Positions 47,656 to 59,801 of a DNA stretch of 64,000 nucleotides are shown here, in pieces. The stretch comes from Polytrichum commune (lineage: Eukaryota; Streptophyta; Polytrichopsida; Polytrichales; Polytrichaceae). Position 1 is the first letter of the stretch. Each line of letters opens with the position of its first letter. The notes below the pieces were generated by a model that worked only from the letters and a program-made list of their open reading frames with translations, was not told the origin of the DNA and did no database searches. The translations under genes and the position numbers were made by a program. The DNA lies in assembly GCA_950295325.1 (NCBI GenBank), contig OX485807.1:40456440-40520439 (forward strand), given 5' to 3'.

Positions 47656-48975
47656 ATGGCCCCCAAGAAGAGACCTGGAGAAAGGTTCTTTATGCTCGCG
47701 CCAGACGTAATATGGCAGAAGTATGAAACTCCCTAGGACGACTCATACGTGCCCAAGGATGGGCTCGTCCTTGCGTGGTCAGTTCAAGTTGTAAAGGGCT
47801 CCCAGTTCAAGCTCTTGTTCGTGGTAAAAGTAGGGACCCACGAGAACCACACTTGGACAACGTTGACAGGATGGGAGGTTGCGTCCGTCCAAGCCCTCGG
47901 AGATTACATGGACGTAATTCTCGAGAACTCCGCCGTGTAGAACGCCCACATGTTCATGCACCAGTTCTCCGAGTCATTCAACACCATATACGCCAAGGAG
48001 TCATGCGTGGAGCCTGAAACAATTAAACCGGAGACAATTTTCATAGATGGCAATGTAACCAACACGAAGGTTGCAAGTAGGTTTACAAAATTGAAACAGG
48101 CTATCACGGTCCTCAACAAGGCGCTGCAAAGTAAAGCCAAAACGCAGCAGCCTGTGAGGCGTAAGGCAACGGCGGAAGAAGGCGCAGGGTCGTCCAAACC
48201 CCAAACTGTGAGGAAGCCGTGTCCGGTCCCTGCAGACTCCAGACGGACTAGCACTACAGGAACGCCGGCTGACAGTGAGACGCCCACACCGTCCGGAAGC
48301 CGGCAGACGACCCCGTCGAAGAGGGCGAGAGAGTCCTCCGTCATGACCATCGAGCCAGTTTCCCCGGAGCTGCGGATGCCGAAACCTGGCCAAGAGGTGG
48401 ATGCAGGCGAGATACAGAAAATCAATGATAACTTCGAGACGAAGTGCCTGCATTGCTTCTTCATGGGCAGGGACTTCAAGTTCGAGGTGAACATTGCACA
48501 GTGCCACCTTGCGCCACATGAGAAGTGTGTTCGAGCCAAGGAGGACGCCTACGTCGACTGGATGGTCGCTCAGATCTTCGGAGGGCAATTCAAAGACGAC
48601 AGGCAGACAATTGTTGTCATGCCCCAAGGGCTAAAGAAAATGCCGACGCCTGAAATGTGGCCGGCAATATGCAAAGGCGACTTCTGGGTGATTGACGGCC
48701 AGCACAGTGTGGAGGCCTCTAAAAAAATTCAACTGATGACCGAGTGGGACGACCCCAATAACCAAAAGGAGAAGCTAAAGGTGTGGAAGGCATTGGTGGT
48801 TTGGTCTGACAACGAGACCGTACTAACCGACATCTCACGCTTCTTCAACATGGGGAACAAGAAGAGGGCGTACCAGGCATCCTGGATTCGGAACATCATG
48901 GCCTCGAGGGAGATGTGGGAGTTTTACGGCAGGCCTCCCAAGGAAAGGGAGAATGCTAAAGACAAGAACCCAAAA

Positions 48976-49953
48976 TTGTCGCGCACCTCTCCATGAGGAG
49001 TGCTCGAAACACCATGGGCACAAGGGGGACCCCGGAGTGACACCCGGGACTTGTGGCGCGGTTGGTGAGAGGGCCCAAGTGATCCTAGTGTGGGTGAGGG
49101 CCCCGGGCGTTGGGAACGCCTCCCACCCACGGAGACTAGGAGGCACAAGGGTAAGGCCATGAGCTATGCGTAGCTCATGGCGTGGTGATTCTAGAATGCT
49201 CAAGACCACCTCAATCGGAGGTGTGAGCTAGGAGTTATGGCCATTTGAGTGGGACGCTGTCCTGGGACAGCGCCCTGGTACAGCAGTGCCTGGGAGTGAT
49301 TCCCGGGACTGCCAAGGTTCAAACAGGCATAACTTTGTTAATACTTGCCTGTATGGGGCAAGTGAAGAGTTCATCGGCATCTACGTGAAGCGTAGATGAA
49401 GATGGAGTGGTTGGTTGTTAGCATCAGACATCATACAAGGAAGTTATGATGGTCTGAAGCTGCTGGGGGCTTCTAGGCCCAGCGGCTAAGGGAAAGTGTC
49501 CACTTGGCCCCAACTCTTGGTAGAGAGACAAGAGGTTGGTTGATGGTGGGGTAGGGGCCCCGCGTAGAGTCCTAGAGGCTTATATGGGTGAGGTGGTGTG
49601 GCCTCACCCACCCGAGGCCGAACGGCATGGCCTCCATGGGCATTGGCCCAATGTGAGGCCATAGTTGCCTAGTATGGTTCGAGTTGTTGTAGTGTTGCTC
49701 CGGCAACGCAATGATCAACATGGGATTGGACTTCCATGGATGAAAGTCCACATCTAGGAATGGGTTACCGATTAAGGGGTGAGTCCCGAAAGCAAAGTAG
49801 GAGGGTTGGTTCCCCTCCTATGAACTATATGGTCCGGGGTAAGAGGAGCTAACCATTAGCATGGCGGAATGCGAAGGGTTAGCGACTCGTAACCTTTGCT
49901 AGAATTGAAAATTGGCAAGATTGTCAAGGGGCGGCTAGCAAGGGTTGCGACAA
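48976..49953. mobile_element. 978-bp miniature element inserted in exon 1 of copy B
   Basis: Ends are TTGTCGC at 48976-48982 and GCGACAA at 49947-49953, with the 3-bp duplication AAA (48973-48975 and 49954-49956). Copy A has the empty site CCCAAAATGGG at the same codon, so the borders are exact. No coding region; moderately GC-rich interior with several short inverted repeats (for example CTGTCCTGGGACAG near 49258). It splits the last two codons of exon 1, six bases before the splice donor. The short TIR and 3-bp duplication do not settle the superfamily. Confidence 0.9.
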
Positions 49954-49970
49954 AAATGGGAGGTGAGTAC

Positions 49971-50162
49971 GTTTGGGTCGATCGACCCAAACTCTTGCAT
50001 TGTTTAAACAACCTCGTCAGGTTTATAGTTTGGGTCGATCGACCCAAACTCTTGCATTGTTTAAACATCCTCGTCAGGTTTATAGTTTGGATCGATCGAC
50101 CCAAACTCTTGCATTGTTTACTTTTCTTGTCAGGTTTATAGTTTGGATCGATCGACCCAAAC
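49971..50162. repeat. Intron 1 palindromes, 57-bp period (copy B)
   Basis: Four copies at 49971, 50028, 50085 and 50141 with central AT; the last two have one substitution. Same position relative to the donor as in copy A, which has seven. Copy-number change by unequal exchange or slippage is the simple reading. Confidence 0.95.
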
Positions 50163-51574
50163 CTTTCATTCACAGTTTTCTAACGTGTGTTATTTACTTC
50201 ATGTGCAGGACTTCAAATACCAGATGATCAACAAATTCTCCTCGATTGACAACGCTTCCCACAAGCAGAAGAAGTACAACGAGCTAAGAGGAGAAATTTA
50301 TTTGATCACAGCGTCTGACTCCGTGTGGGGGAGATGGAAGAGTGTTTTCGAGAAACACGAGACGGGGGACCTCATGGATCCCGACACCGGCATGCTCTTC
50401 AACCAGACTCCGCGCTTCAAGCAAATGAAGCCTCTGGCGAGGGAGCTCTTCAGAGCTCTTCAAGGTCTTTCGGAGACAGAGATGGGAAAGGCGGCGTCCC
50501 ACATCCTCCACGTGCAGCCGACTGCGAAGAGATGCTGGATCCACCTGAAAATCGTCTTCATCAAGCCCAAAATCTTCGTGCCTTCATGCTACACCATGAA
50601 GGAATGGACGGAGAATAGGAAAAAGAAGACGACCATTGTCCAGGAGCTGCACAAGCTGGTGTCGGAAAGGAAGCTCATAGTGGATGGAGAGGTCGACGAG
50701 GCGCACTGGAGGGCATTCAAAGCCGACTACAAGTTCACCAGTGCGTCCATGGCGGCACTCATCAGGAAGGCGGGAGACGACTTCCTGAAGTCCAAGCTTG
50801 TGAAGGGGGGGAGGAACCGGGTGCTTCCCGAACAATCCACGCGTGCCTTCTCCAACTTTATAAAGGAGAAGAAGATCGTCAGCTTCAAGGGCGACGCCTA
50901 CTTCAACTTGGTCACCCTCGAGCCTCTCAAGATCCAAGGCTGGCCGGGCTCTGATGCCAAGAAGGCTATCAGGACAAAAAGCCAGGGACCGCTTCCCCTT
51001 TGGAATGATAGACTTCAGGAACATCCCTGGAGCCTCATTTGAGGGGACAATGAGCACCCCGTTCTACGAGCCGTTCTTTACGAAGTTTGTGGATTACGGC
51101 AGCCCCAAATTCAGGGAGGTCAACGTCTGGCTGTGGATTGTCGAGGACAGGAGGGCAGAGCAGGTGTACGAGATCGTGCGGAAATTGCAGCCAGAGTACG
51201 CCGTCTCAAAATCTCACTACGTTGCTACACCGGCGGAGGGGGCGTACAACACGCTGAAAGACAAGAAGACGAGGATTGTCAACGTGCTGTGCTTGTACTT
51301 CATCTACAAAGCTGAGCTGCTTAAGGTGCCAAACCATCCCATAGCCAGGATGAAGAAGCTCTTCCAAGTTCAAGAAGGGTTGGGCTCCAGCAGAAGCTTG
51401 TACAACGAGGCAAAGTATGCCAACTACCCCGCGGATGAGCTGCGCATGGAGTTCTACCTGCGGATGATGAGGACGCTCACGAAAAGAGGGGACTGCATCT
51501 TCAATATCTTCGGGGGCTCCAAACCGGTTTTCGCAGCCATGGTAAGCAAATAACCTGAAGGAACTATATGGACG

Positions 51575-51667
51575 GTTTGGGTCGGGCGACCCAAACTAGG
51601 GGCACGGTTTGTTTGGGTCGAGCGACCCAAACTAGGGCATGCATTGTTTGGGTCGCTCGACCCAAAC
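51575..51667. repeat. Intron 2 palindromes (copy B)
   Basis: Three copies with central GG, AG and CT; copy A has four. Confidence 0.95.
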
Positions 51668-52887
51668 TAACTATTATTGTTTTTTTTGGGTGTCATTTTT
51701 CCTTATTCTTCATTGGTGATACTAATACTATTGATTTGGATTGTGTAGATGTCTGGGTTAAACATCTACTCCTATGTGGAGGATGCCGATGTTCAATTCT
51801 ACAGGACCCAGAAGGCGCTGGCCAAGAGAATGGACATCCTCGACTGGATACCCGGATCCTACGTCGAAGAGATCGTCGAGGGGGGCGAGAATCCTTTGGA
51901 TATGGCGAGGCGAATCAACCCGGGTGAATTCGCCATGTGGGCCCCCATTCAATTGCCAGAGCCGCTCATCGGGTTGCATCCAGGCAATCCGTCTATGGGA
52001 GCAGGTGGCGAGGTTGCGGAGGAGGGGGAGGAAGAGGAGGATGAGGAGGAAGCAGAGAAAGTGGAGGAAGCAGAGAAAGTGGAGGGGGAGGTCGAGGAAG
52101 GGGCAACATGATTCACTCAAGAATCCGAGGCCCCTCAGCGGAAGAAGGCCATGCGGGCTGCCACGCCGCAGAGCAAGCTAGTGCCCGTCCTCACGGTGGC
52201 CGACGCGAAGGACATGTATTCGAGGGATGTGACGGCCACCTTCAGGGAGCGGCGAATGCTGAAGGGTAAGAAGTTGTACGGGGACTATGCGGTGGAGGAG
52301 ACGATCGCCATAAGCTCCGAAGACGAGGACGACATGGAGCTCGCGAAGAGGCTCAAGTCGGATCCTGCCTCCCCCGGAGGGTTCGCTAGGAATGTGAGGG
52401 TGAAACCCGAGGTCCTCACCGTGGAGGAGGCCAACGCGAAGATGCTCCGGGACGAGGAGCAGCGCGTTCGATTGCAAAAGGCCGCCGCCGAGGAGCCCTC
52501 GGTCCGCAACGAAGTCGCGGAGTTGAGGGCTCTCCTGTTGGAGCAGGAGCGGCAAAGGGCGATGGCCCCACCTCCGTCCCAAGCGGACCTGATCACGCAA
52601 GTGATCCAGGGCATGCTGGCGCAGGGATTGGTGATGGCTCCCCCGAGTTCATTCCCTCACTTGCCCGCAGGCTTCCCTCCACAGGATATCGGCCCGCGGC
52701 CCACGCCGCAGCAGTCCTTCAGCTTCGGGCATTTGCTGCAGCCTCACGCCCGCCCTTACGCGCCCGTCCAGCAGTTGGACGACCCCAACCTTTGGCGCGT
52801 CCCCGGATCTTCCAGCTCGTTGGCACCCCCGCCGCTTCGGCCTCCCATCCTCTTGCCCCCACACCACCAGCGGGACGACCCCCACAT

Positions 52888-52978
52888 GTTTGGGTCGTCC
52901 GACCCAAACAGTGCCGACGTTGCAGCGTCCCAGAGCGACGCTCGCCAAGCAGCAGGGTTTGGGTCGGCCGACCTAAAC
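52888..52978. repeat. Two palindromes inside coding exon 3 (copy B)
   Basis: At 52888-52909 (intact) and 52957-52978 (one C-to-T change, turning DPN into DLN). Same positions and reading frame as in copy A. Confidence 0.9.
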
Positions 52979-53260
52979 CCCGTCCCCGACCAGACCCCGG
53001 TGGACGAGCCCATGTTAGATGTTGAAGGCCCGCAAGGGCCTGGTGATACCTCTACTCCTAACCCAGTCGATGAACCAATGCATGATGCGCATGCGGAGGT
53101 TGGGTTGGGACAAAGGCCTGACAGCCAGCCTTTGCAGGAGCAGGTTGCGGCTGACGTCGTTGTCGGAGGCGGCGGTGACAGAGGTGGGGCAGCGCACGCG
53201 ATGCCGGCATCAACGTCGTCGAGGCACGACCAAGGCGAGGTAATGCACTGACCCCACTCA

Positions 53261-53282
53261 GTTTGGGTCGGTCGACCCAAAC
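53261..53282. repeat. Intron 3 palindrome (copy B)
   Basis: Intact palindrome with central GT, 22 bp behind the donor of intron 3, identical in placement to 13023-13044. Confidence 0.9.
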
Positions 53283-54736
53283 TCCCTGGATCTTTGATTT
53301 CTTGCCTTGGTCGTGCCCCCTAGCTACCCTAAACTCACGCACACGTCTCCCCCCCCCCCGCACTCGCGCCCTTCGCCACATCCCCCCGACCATTCGTTCG
53401 TCCACATACCCTCGACTTGCGACGAAGTCTTCATCACGGCGGCCCGTCTCTTCAATTTTTGCTAGATGTAGAAGTAGGCTAGTTTGAACGTATCGTTCAA
53501 CGCGGCTCCCCCCAATCAAGATGTACATAGAGCATTGTATACAATATAATCGCCATTTTTTACTCCTATATACTTGTATCTTGTGTTTGAATGTATGTTG
53601 TATGCTCTTGCCTCTCTTGTGTCCCTTGTTGCACCCCCTCCAAAATGAATGAAATGGTTTTGTTTTTGCACCGAGAACGCTCGTTTCTTTAATGCTTCCT
53701 TTGGACATAGCATGACATAAGTCGCCCACCGTTTTCTCTCGATCGTATCTGCAGGGCTCGGAGCATAGCGTAGCGGCCCCCCGACGCTCTTCTCCAAGGA
53801 GCGGAGAGGGCAGCACGGCGGCCCCCCCCCGATTTTACCCGCCCCGCCCCCGCGGCCGAAGAAACGATTCCTGGTGTTAGACCTGAACGGGGTCCTCGTC
53901 CAATGCGTTCATTGCCCTAGGACCCCCACGGTGCCCTTTTGCAAGCCCGAGGACGCGAATTACGACGGGCCGCCCACGTTCATAAAGAGCAAGCTAGTTC
54001 ACCTCCGCCCGTGGCTTCGGACCTTCCTAGAGATCGCCCAACAACGATGGTGGGTGGTCGTGTGGAGCTCCATGACGGCCGAGAACACCAATGCGGTCGT
54101 GGAGTTCATCTTTAAGGGCATCGAGCCCCCCTGCATGGTCCTAGCACAGGAAGCTTGTAGAATATTGTACACACAGGACGGCAAAGTCGTCAAAAAACCA
54201 AACAACCCCGCTTCCCCCCAATATCTCAAGGTCTTGAAGCCCATTTTTTGGGACTAGCGACCGTCTTTGATAGGCGTCCCCTACGACGTCCGCCCCACCC
54301 GCGAGAACACGCTCATGGTGGATGACAGCGCCGCAAAGAACATGTTGAACCCGACGGCCAACTTCATAGTTTGCCCTACGTGGACGGTCGAGAAGGTCCG
54401 GGACCGGTTTTTGTTAGACCTTGGTAAATACCTCCAGGCGCTCTGGGGGAGCGGACTGTCCGTAAACAATTTTGTTAGGAATAATCCGATAGGCGAGAGA
54501 TACTTGGATCCACGAGACCATTTGTACAGAGAGTTGTTATCTCACGCGAAATTTAACAAGCTCATTTGAGACACTACGTGTGTTTGTATGTGTATGTATG
54601 TATGTGTGTGTGTGTGTGTGTGTGTGCGCGCGCCCGTTCATTTTGTGTAATATATGCTTCATATGTATCTTGATTTTCACGCGCTCTAGCAAACCCTCTT
54701 CCTTTGGGTTTTGTTTCGTTTCCTTTTTTGCGCCAA

Positions 54737-55560
54737 CGTTTGGAGCCCTCGATTGACATCGTCAGCGAGTCAGACTTGGGGAGCTTCTTCTACGAGACCG
54801 TTTACGACGCCGCGTCGACCATTGACTACTCCAAGGAGCCTCTTGACGCAGGCGTCGTCGATAGCTCCCCACCCAAGCAAATCTTCCGGCGATCTGCGTC
54901 CCCGTCGCCGCTCAAGGGCATAAATCGCAAATGCGTCCGGACATCCCCCTCTCCGCCCGGCGGCAGTATTACACCTCAATGGCGGCTGCGGATGGACGCT
55001 TGGCCTACGAAGAGCGGCACCCTTCCTATCCCTTTGCGGGACGCCTTGCCCCTCCTCGCCAACTCGGACGCGAACGCCCCCCGTGACAAGGTGAACCCCC
55101 CCCCCCCCCCCCCGCCCTCCCCCTCCCAACATGGTAAACCGCGCTTTACAATCATTTTGCACTTAAAAAATGAACGTGTGACACGTTTGGGTCTTCCTCC
55201 CTAAACTAACACATGTGTTCTTGCATTCACGCGTTGCAGGTTGCTTCCACCCGTAAACCTATGCGGGCTAGTGCGTCCGTCGAGTTGGAGCGTTTCTACT
55301 CCATGACCAGAAATGCAAGACAGTCCATTTCATCGTATAATTTGAATTCTTCGTCGTATAATTCGGGCGGCCGACGGAATCCAAAATGTGTTATAGAGGG
55401 CGGTCAACCCAAAAATGGCTATAGTCGCGGGGCAGAGATTTTCAGGAATGTTCAAGCAATGCGAGCAAAAGAAGCCGCAGCAAAAGAAAAAGAGGCAAAA
55501 ACAAAAGAGGCAAAAGAAAAAAAGGCAAAAGAGATAGAGGCAGTCTTCGAGGCTAGATAG
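54737..55560 (+). pseudogene. Basic, low-complexity 3' exons of cargo locus, copy B
   Basis: Counterpart of 14504-15307: exons 54737-55090 and 55240-55560. The reading frames are open, but the acceptor of the first exon is GCGCCAA instead of the GCGCCAG of copy A, so the AG required for splicing is lost. The last exon has one extra codon. No family recognised. Confidence 0.5.
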
Positions 55561-56176
55561 GCCATAGTAGGCGTAGGGTTTTGGACCATAGGCAATATGA
55601 TTTTGGGTCGCACTATCCAATGGATGTGTGGTGTTAGCATGCTATGCATTTTACGTGCCATACTTTGTATGTTTTTTTTTTTTCAATAATATAAGTGTCA
55701 CATGATTTTGCCTTCAATATGGTTTAAGGTTTGGAGTGCCTTATTGTGTGCATTAATATGAATGTTTTAAGATTTTCCCTTCAATAAGATCTATGGTTTG
55801 GAGTGCCCTACCTAAACCATATTCATACAAGCTCTCATATTTTGTGTGCATTAATATGAATGTTTTAAGATTTTCCCTTCAATAAGATCTATGGTTTGGA
55901 TTGCCCTACCTAAACCATATTCATATAAGCTCTCATATTTTGTGTGCATTAATATGAATGTTTTAAGATGTCCCCTTCAATTTGGTCTAAGGTTTCGATT
56001 GCCCATCCTATACCATCACAAATATGAGTTATTAATGGGGTTCTTGGTCTAAACACCCGCTTCAAAGTGTTCGCATCTTACAACTTTCACCAATATGTGT
56101 TCCATTTATCCTTGTTCTTATTTCTGTGAATGTCTCAAAATGCCCAAAAAGTCTCAATTTAACGAATATAGTGTTT
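55561..56176. repeat. Right subterminal region and TIR of element B
   Basis: About three tandem ~115-bp units (from about 55710 to 55990) with decayed GGTTTGG...CCTAAACC palindromes, then a unique stretch and the right TIR at 56148-56175. Closely similar to 15308-15924. Confidence 0.85.
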
Positions 56177-56179
56177 GGT

Positions 56180-59100
56180 GAAGAATGTCGGTGATGTAGC
56201 GAGCTCGATTGATCAGTATAGTATGAGTAAGAGGATCTCTGTGAACCTGAAAACCAACGTAATAGTCCATAGGGCCATACGTAACTTTGAAGTTGGTCTG
56301 AAGATGTTGAATTACTGCATCGAGATCACTCGCACTGGTGGCGCAAACGATGCCGTCATCAACAAAGATACCAACGATAAGATCAACAGACTTAGAGGGT
56401 GTAAGTCAATAATAGACACAGGTGTCTGCATCACTGGTAAGAAGGTGGTAGAGTTTAAGGAAGGCGTCAAATGTATGGTTCCATAACTGTCCAGATTGTT
56501 TTAAACCATAAAGGTTTTTGAGTAGAGAACAGACATAAGAAGGATGTTTGGGATTAACAAAACCTTCTGGTTGATGCATATATATGCGGGTTGCAAGATC
56601 ACTGTTGAGATATGCGGTCCCAATGTCGAATTGACGCATGTGCATTCGTAAAACGGCGGCGATCGCAAAAAGAACACGTATAGAGTCGTGTTTGATAACA
56701 GGACTGAAAGTTTCGTCATAATCGATGTCGTGTACCTGACTATATCCCTTCGCAACAAGGCGAGCCTTGTATTTGTCGATGGCACTTGTAGAGGTGTATT
56801 TGATCTTGTAAACCCATTTACATTGAACAATAGTGCGTCTAGGAGGAGGGGGGACAAGAATCCAGGTACGATTCTCCATTAAGGAATCATATTCGCGTTC
56901 CATAGCTGCTTTCCATTGTGCAGCTTGAGGTGACATAGTGGCTTGCTTGTATGTTGTCGGTTCTCGGAAAGTTTCAGCCGAATGGATCATGTTTGCAAAG
57001 GAACTGTTCTAAGATGAACTATGTTGTGGTGAAACAGGGGAAACATGTGTGTCATGCGCTGAAACAGGTGTGTTGGGCGCAGAGACGGAGGAGGCGGTGT
57101 AAATGTCGGTAAGGGATCTGTACTTAGGTTGGATAGGTGTATCTAGTGGATGTGAAGAAGATGGTATATCAAAAGCATATGGGTCATATGAGACAGATTC
57201 AGGAGAAGAACTGACATGCTCATATAAGTGGGATGAAATAGGAGAAGGAACAGATAGGGTGTGAGAGTCTGCAGGACTATCATGTTCAGGGAAGGGTAAA
57301 GAATCTGTGGTAGAAGAAACTCCCACTGAATCAAGAATTGGAACTGATTGAGGAATGGGAGAAGGGAGAGGAGGTATTGGCATGGCAGGAATATCGACAT
57401 GCGTAGGCGGCTTCGCCGAGAAAAGGGAAGACGAGTAAGCAGTGGCTTCATCGAATATCACATTAGAACTTTCTGAAATAAGGTCTGTGATAGGATTCCA
57501 AAACCTCCATCCTTTGCTCGTGTCGCTATAACCAACAAAGATAACCCGAGAGCCTTTCGGTTGAAACTTAGTACGCTTCGACTTATCAATAAAGATATAG
57601 GCAAGAATATCAAACGTTTTGAAATGAGAAACACTAGGTTTCGTTCTGAACCATAATTCATAAGGAGTCACAAAACCAACCTAGTTGTTGATTGTCCGGT
57701 TAAGGATGTGGACTGTAGTATGAACAGATTCTGCCCAGAGTTTCAGAGGTAGATTATGAAGATGCAGCATGCATCTGGCTGCTTCACATATGGTACGGTT
57801 GTCTCGTTCAATATACCCGTTCTGTTGTGGAGTATACGATGTGTTGGTCTCTCGGAGGATGCCTTCTTTCTCAAGAAGTAAGTCAAATTCAATGTTACAA
57901 AATTCCTTGCCTCGGTCTGTTCAGAGAGTCTTGACGGAATTCCCTGTAGTCCACTCAACAGATCGTAGAACCTTTAGGAAAAACTGGATAGCATCTCCTT
58001 TTGCTTTAAGAAAAGCAATGAACCTGAAGGAAGTACAATCATCCTTAATTAAGATGTAATAGTGAGCGCCACCTAAGGAGGGAGTGGACATCTTCCCACA
58101 TAAATCTGCATGCAGCAATTTGCCAGGTACTTTCGATCTCTCCTTTTGTGGATTCGAAGAATATGTTGATTTATGTTGTTTGCCCAAAGCACATCTAGCA
58201 TAGACACGAAGTAGTTTGCTATTGGAAAGAATCGGAAGATCCTTGACACTGTCATGTACGCTCATCGTTTTGATGGTATGTATATTAACATGTCCCATTT
58301 TGTTATGCCAGAGTACTAAGTCGGTGTCACGCGAAGTTGTGACCGCAAGAGCTGCAGATGAGACTTGATCTTCATGTTGAACATCCAGTGTTGATGCAGG
58401 AGGAACAGGGCTGATGGATAATTTATACAATGTTCCAACTAGGGAGCCCTCCATTACTTTTGAGCCGTGTCGAATATCTTCATAGAGGACGCATTTGTCT
58501 CCTCTAGTCTGGAAAGAAAAACCAGTCTTGGACGCAAGACCAATTGAGAACAGATTTCGTCGCAGATCAGGTATGAATAATACCTTCTTCAGAACACCCT
58601 TCTTGTATACTCCATCAATTAATCGCATAATATTGATGTCACCTACTCCTCTGACCCATAGATCTCTATTGTCTGCAACAGCGACGGACCACGTACCCGA
58701 TGGTATGTCCTTAAAGGTAGAAAACCGATCACGGTGTTTGGTCATGTGTTCGGTAGCGCCTGAATCTGCATACCAGGCTTGTTTATCGAGGTTGACACTT
58801 AATGCTTGTGACCATCTGCTAACTGCCATGAACGCACAGTCGATATGATCAGATTCTGACGCTGAGTTGCTTGAACATGAATTAGGTTGTTCTGATGTAG
58901 CAGCAATTGATGCCTCACTGCGTTTATTTTGCGTAAACTTTTGTTGACGATCAAATCTGTTCTTCTTTTGATTTGAGAACTTATCTTTGTCACGTCGCGG
59001 ATGTGGACATTCGGCTGTCCAATGATCGTGTTCTCCACAGTTGTAGCAGCGAGTGCGACTCTTCAAGTTTTTGATATACTCCTTGTTTTGCTCATGATTG

Positions 59101-59742
59101 TGCTTCTTGTTTGATGAGGACATCTTGTTGGAGCGAGTGAAGAACGCTGAATCGCCTGCGAGTTCTCCGCCTTGTAACGCCAAGAGATGCTCCAGTTGCA
59201 GCAGGTGGACCTTGAGATTTGCAACAGTCTGATCCTCGACGGGGACATTAGTCCAAGCGGTGATTATGCTATTGTAGCTAGGAGGTAAGCTACAAATTAA
59301 CTTGGTGATGATCATGTCTTCTGGAATCGGTTTCCCTAGATCTTTCAAAAGATTGCCAATATTGATAACCTTGTTAACATGAGTATTGATTGTGTCTCCT
59401 ACGCTCATTTCGTATCTGAAGAAGCTATTCTGGACCATGTAGATGTTCTCCTTTGATTTCTGCTGGTAGAATGCACACAATGTGGACCACATAGTGCAGT
59501 CGTACAATTGACAAGATTTTCTAGGACTGGAAGAGTTACTGACGAACCTATCAGTTGTTTTGCCAGGTTATCACCCTTCTGCCCAGCTGCTTTTTCGATT
59601 TCCGATGCATCATCACCCGGTCGTGGAATTGTGCCATCGACAATGGACATTACCTCTCTGGTGGAAAAACAGAGTTCCATGTAGAATTTCCAGACGGGGA
59701 ACTTGCTGCCATCGAACACTAAGGGACGTCTCGCTTATCCAT
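56180..59742 (-). pseudogene. Copia gag-protease-integrase-reverse transcriptase part
   Basis: Minus strand. Gag begins near 59742 and carries a CCHC knuckle (CYNCGEHDHWTAEC). Protease motif DSGATEH follows, then integrase with HNKMGH...CARC zinc-binding residues and TDRGKEF, then reverse transcriptase with the conserved W-x-A-M-E-x-E block, KARLVAKG and FVDDGI at the active site. Breaks: an early frameshift near 59720, another near 59500, TGA at 57923-57921 just before TDRGKEF, a TAG near 57680, and TGA at 56408-56406 shortly before the FVDDGI motif. Ends at the element B insertion point. Confidence 0.92.
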
Positions 59743-59801
59743 TTTGTATAGACAATAGAACTGTATTGCAAAGTCAATTTTCTTATGGTGGGCCCATAAC
59801 C

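Larger units (their letters stand above)
47656..54569 (+). pseudogene. ParB/DGQHR-like - methyltransferase-like - FCP1 phosphatase fusion, cargo gene copy B
   Basis: Same exon plan as copy A: exon 1 at 47656-48975 plus 49957-49962 (split by a 978-bp insertion), exon 2 at 50209-51541, exon 3 at 51749-53239, exon 4 at 53755-54569. Exon 1 lacks one of two tandem SGSRQTTP repeats seen in A; exon 3 has one extra VEEAEK unit. Key motifs are kept: IDGQHSVEAS, FGGSK, DLNGVL, VDDSAAKN. Breaks: TAG at 47734 and 47938 (CAG in A), the insertion at 48976, a 1-bp insertion near 50982, TGA at 52109 (shared with A), a 2-bp insertion in a C run at about 53822, and TAG at 54255 (CAG in A). Because A and B are broken at different places, alignment of the two shows the undamaged state at nearly every site, which is how the exon phases were checked. 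It is the same locus type as copy A but independently decayed. Confidence 0.75.
30959..56176. mobile_element. Giant TIR element B, complete, 25.2 kb
   Basis: Ends are inverted repeats of 28 bp (30959-30986 and 56148-56175, plus one extra T at 56176) beginning AACACTATATTCG. Flanking GGT at 30956-30958 and 56177-56179 is the 3-bp target duplication. Excising the element leaves CTTCACCGCTTTC on the copia coding strand and gives one continuous copia frame, which fixes the borders. Contents from left: DUF7869-like pseudogene (minus), ~1495-aa transposase candidate (plus), palindrome array, and a multi-exon ParB/methyltransferase/FCP1 cargo gene with palindromes in its introns. The CACTA string two bases inside each end and the 3-bp duplication recall CACTA/EnSpm, but I see no Transposase_21-type protein, so superfamily is unresolved. 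Confidence 0.93.
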
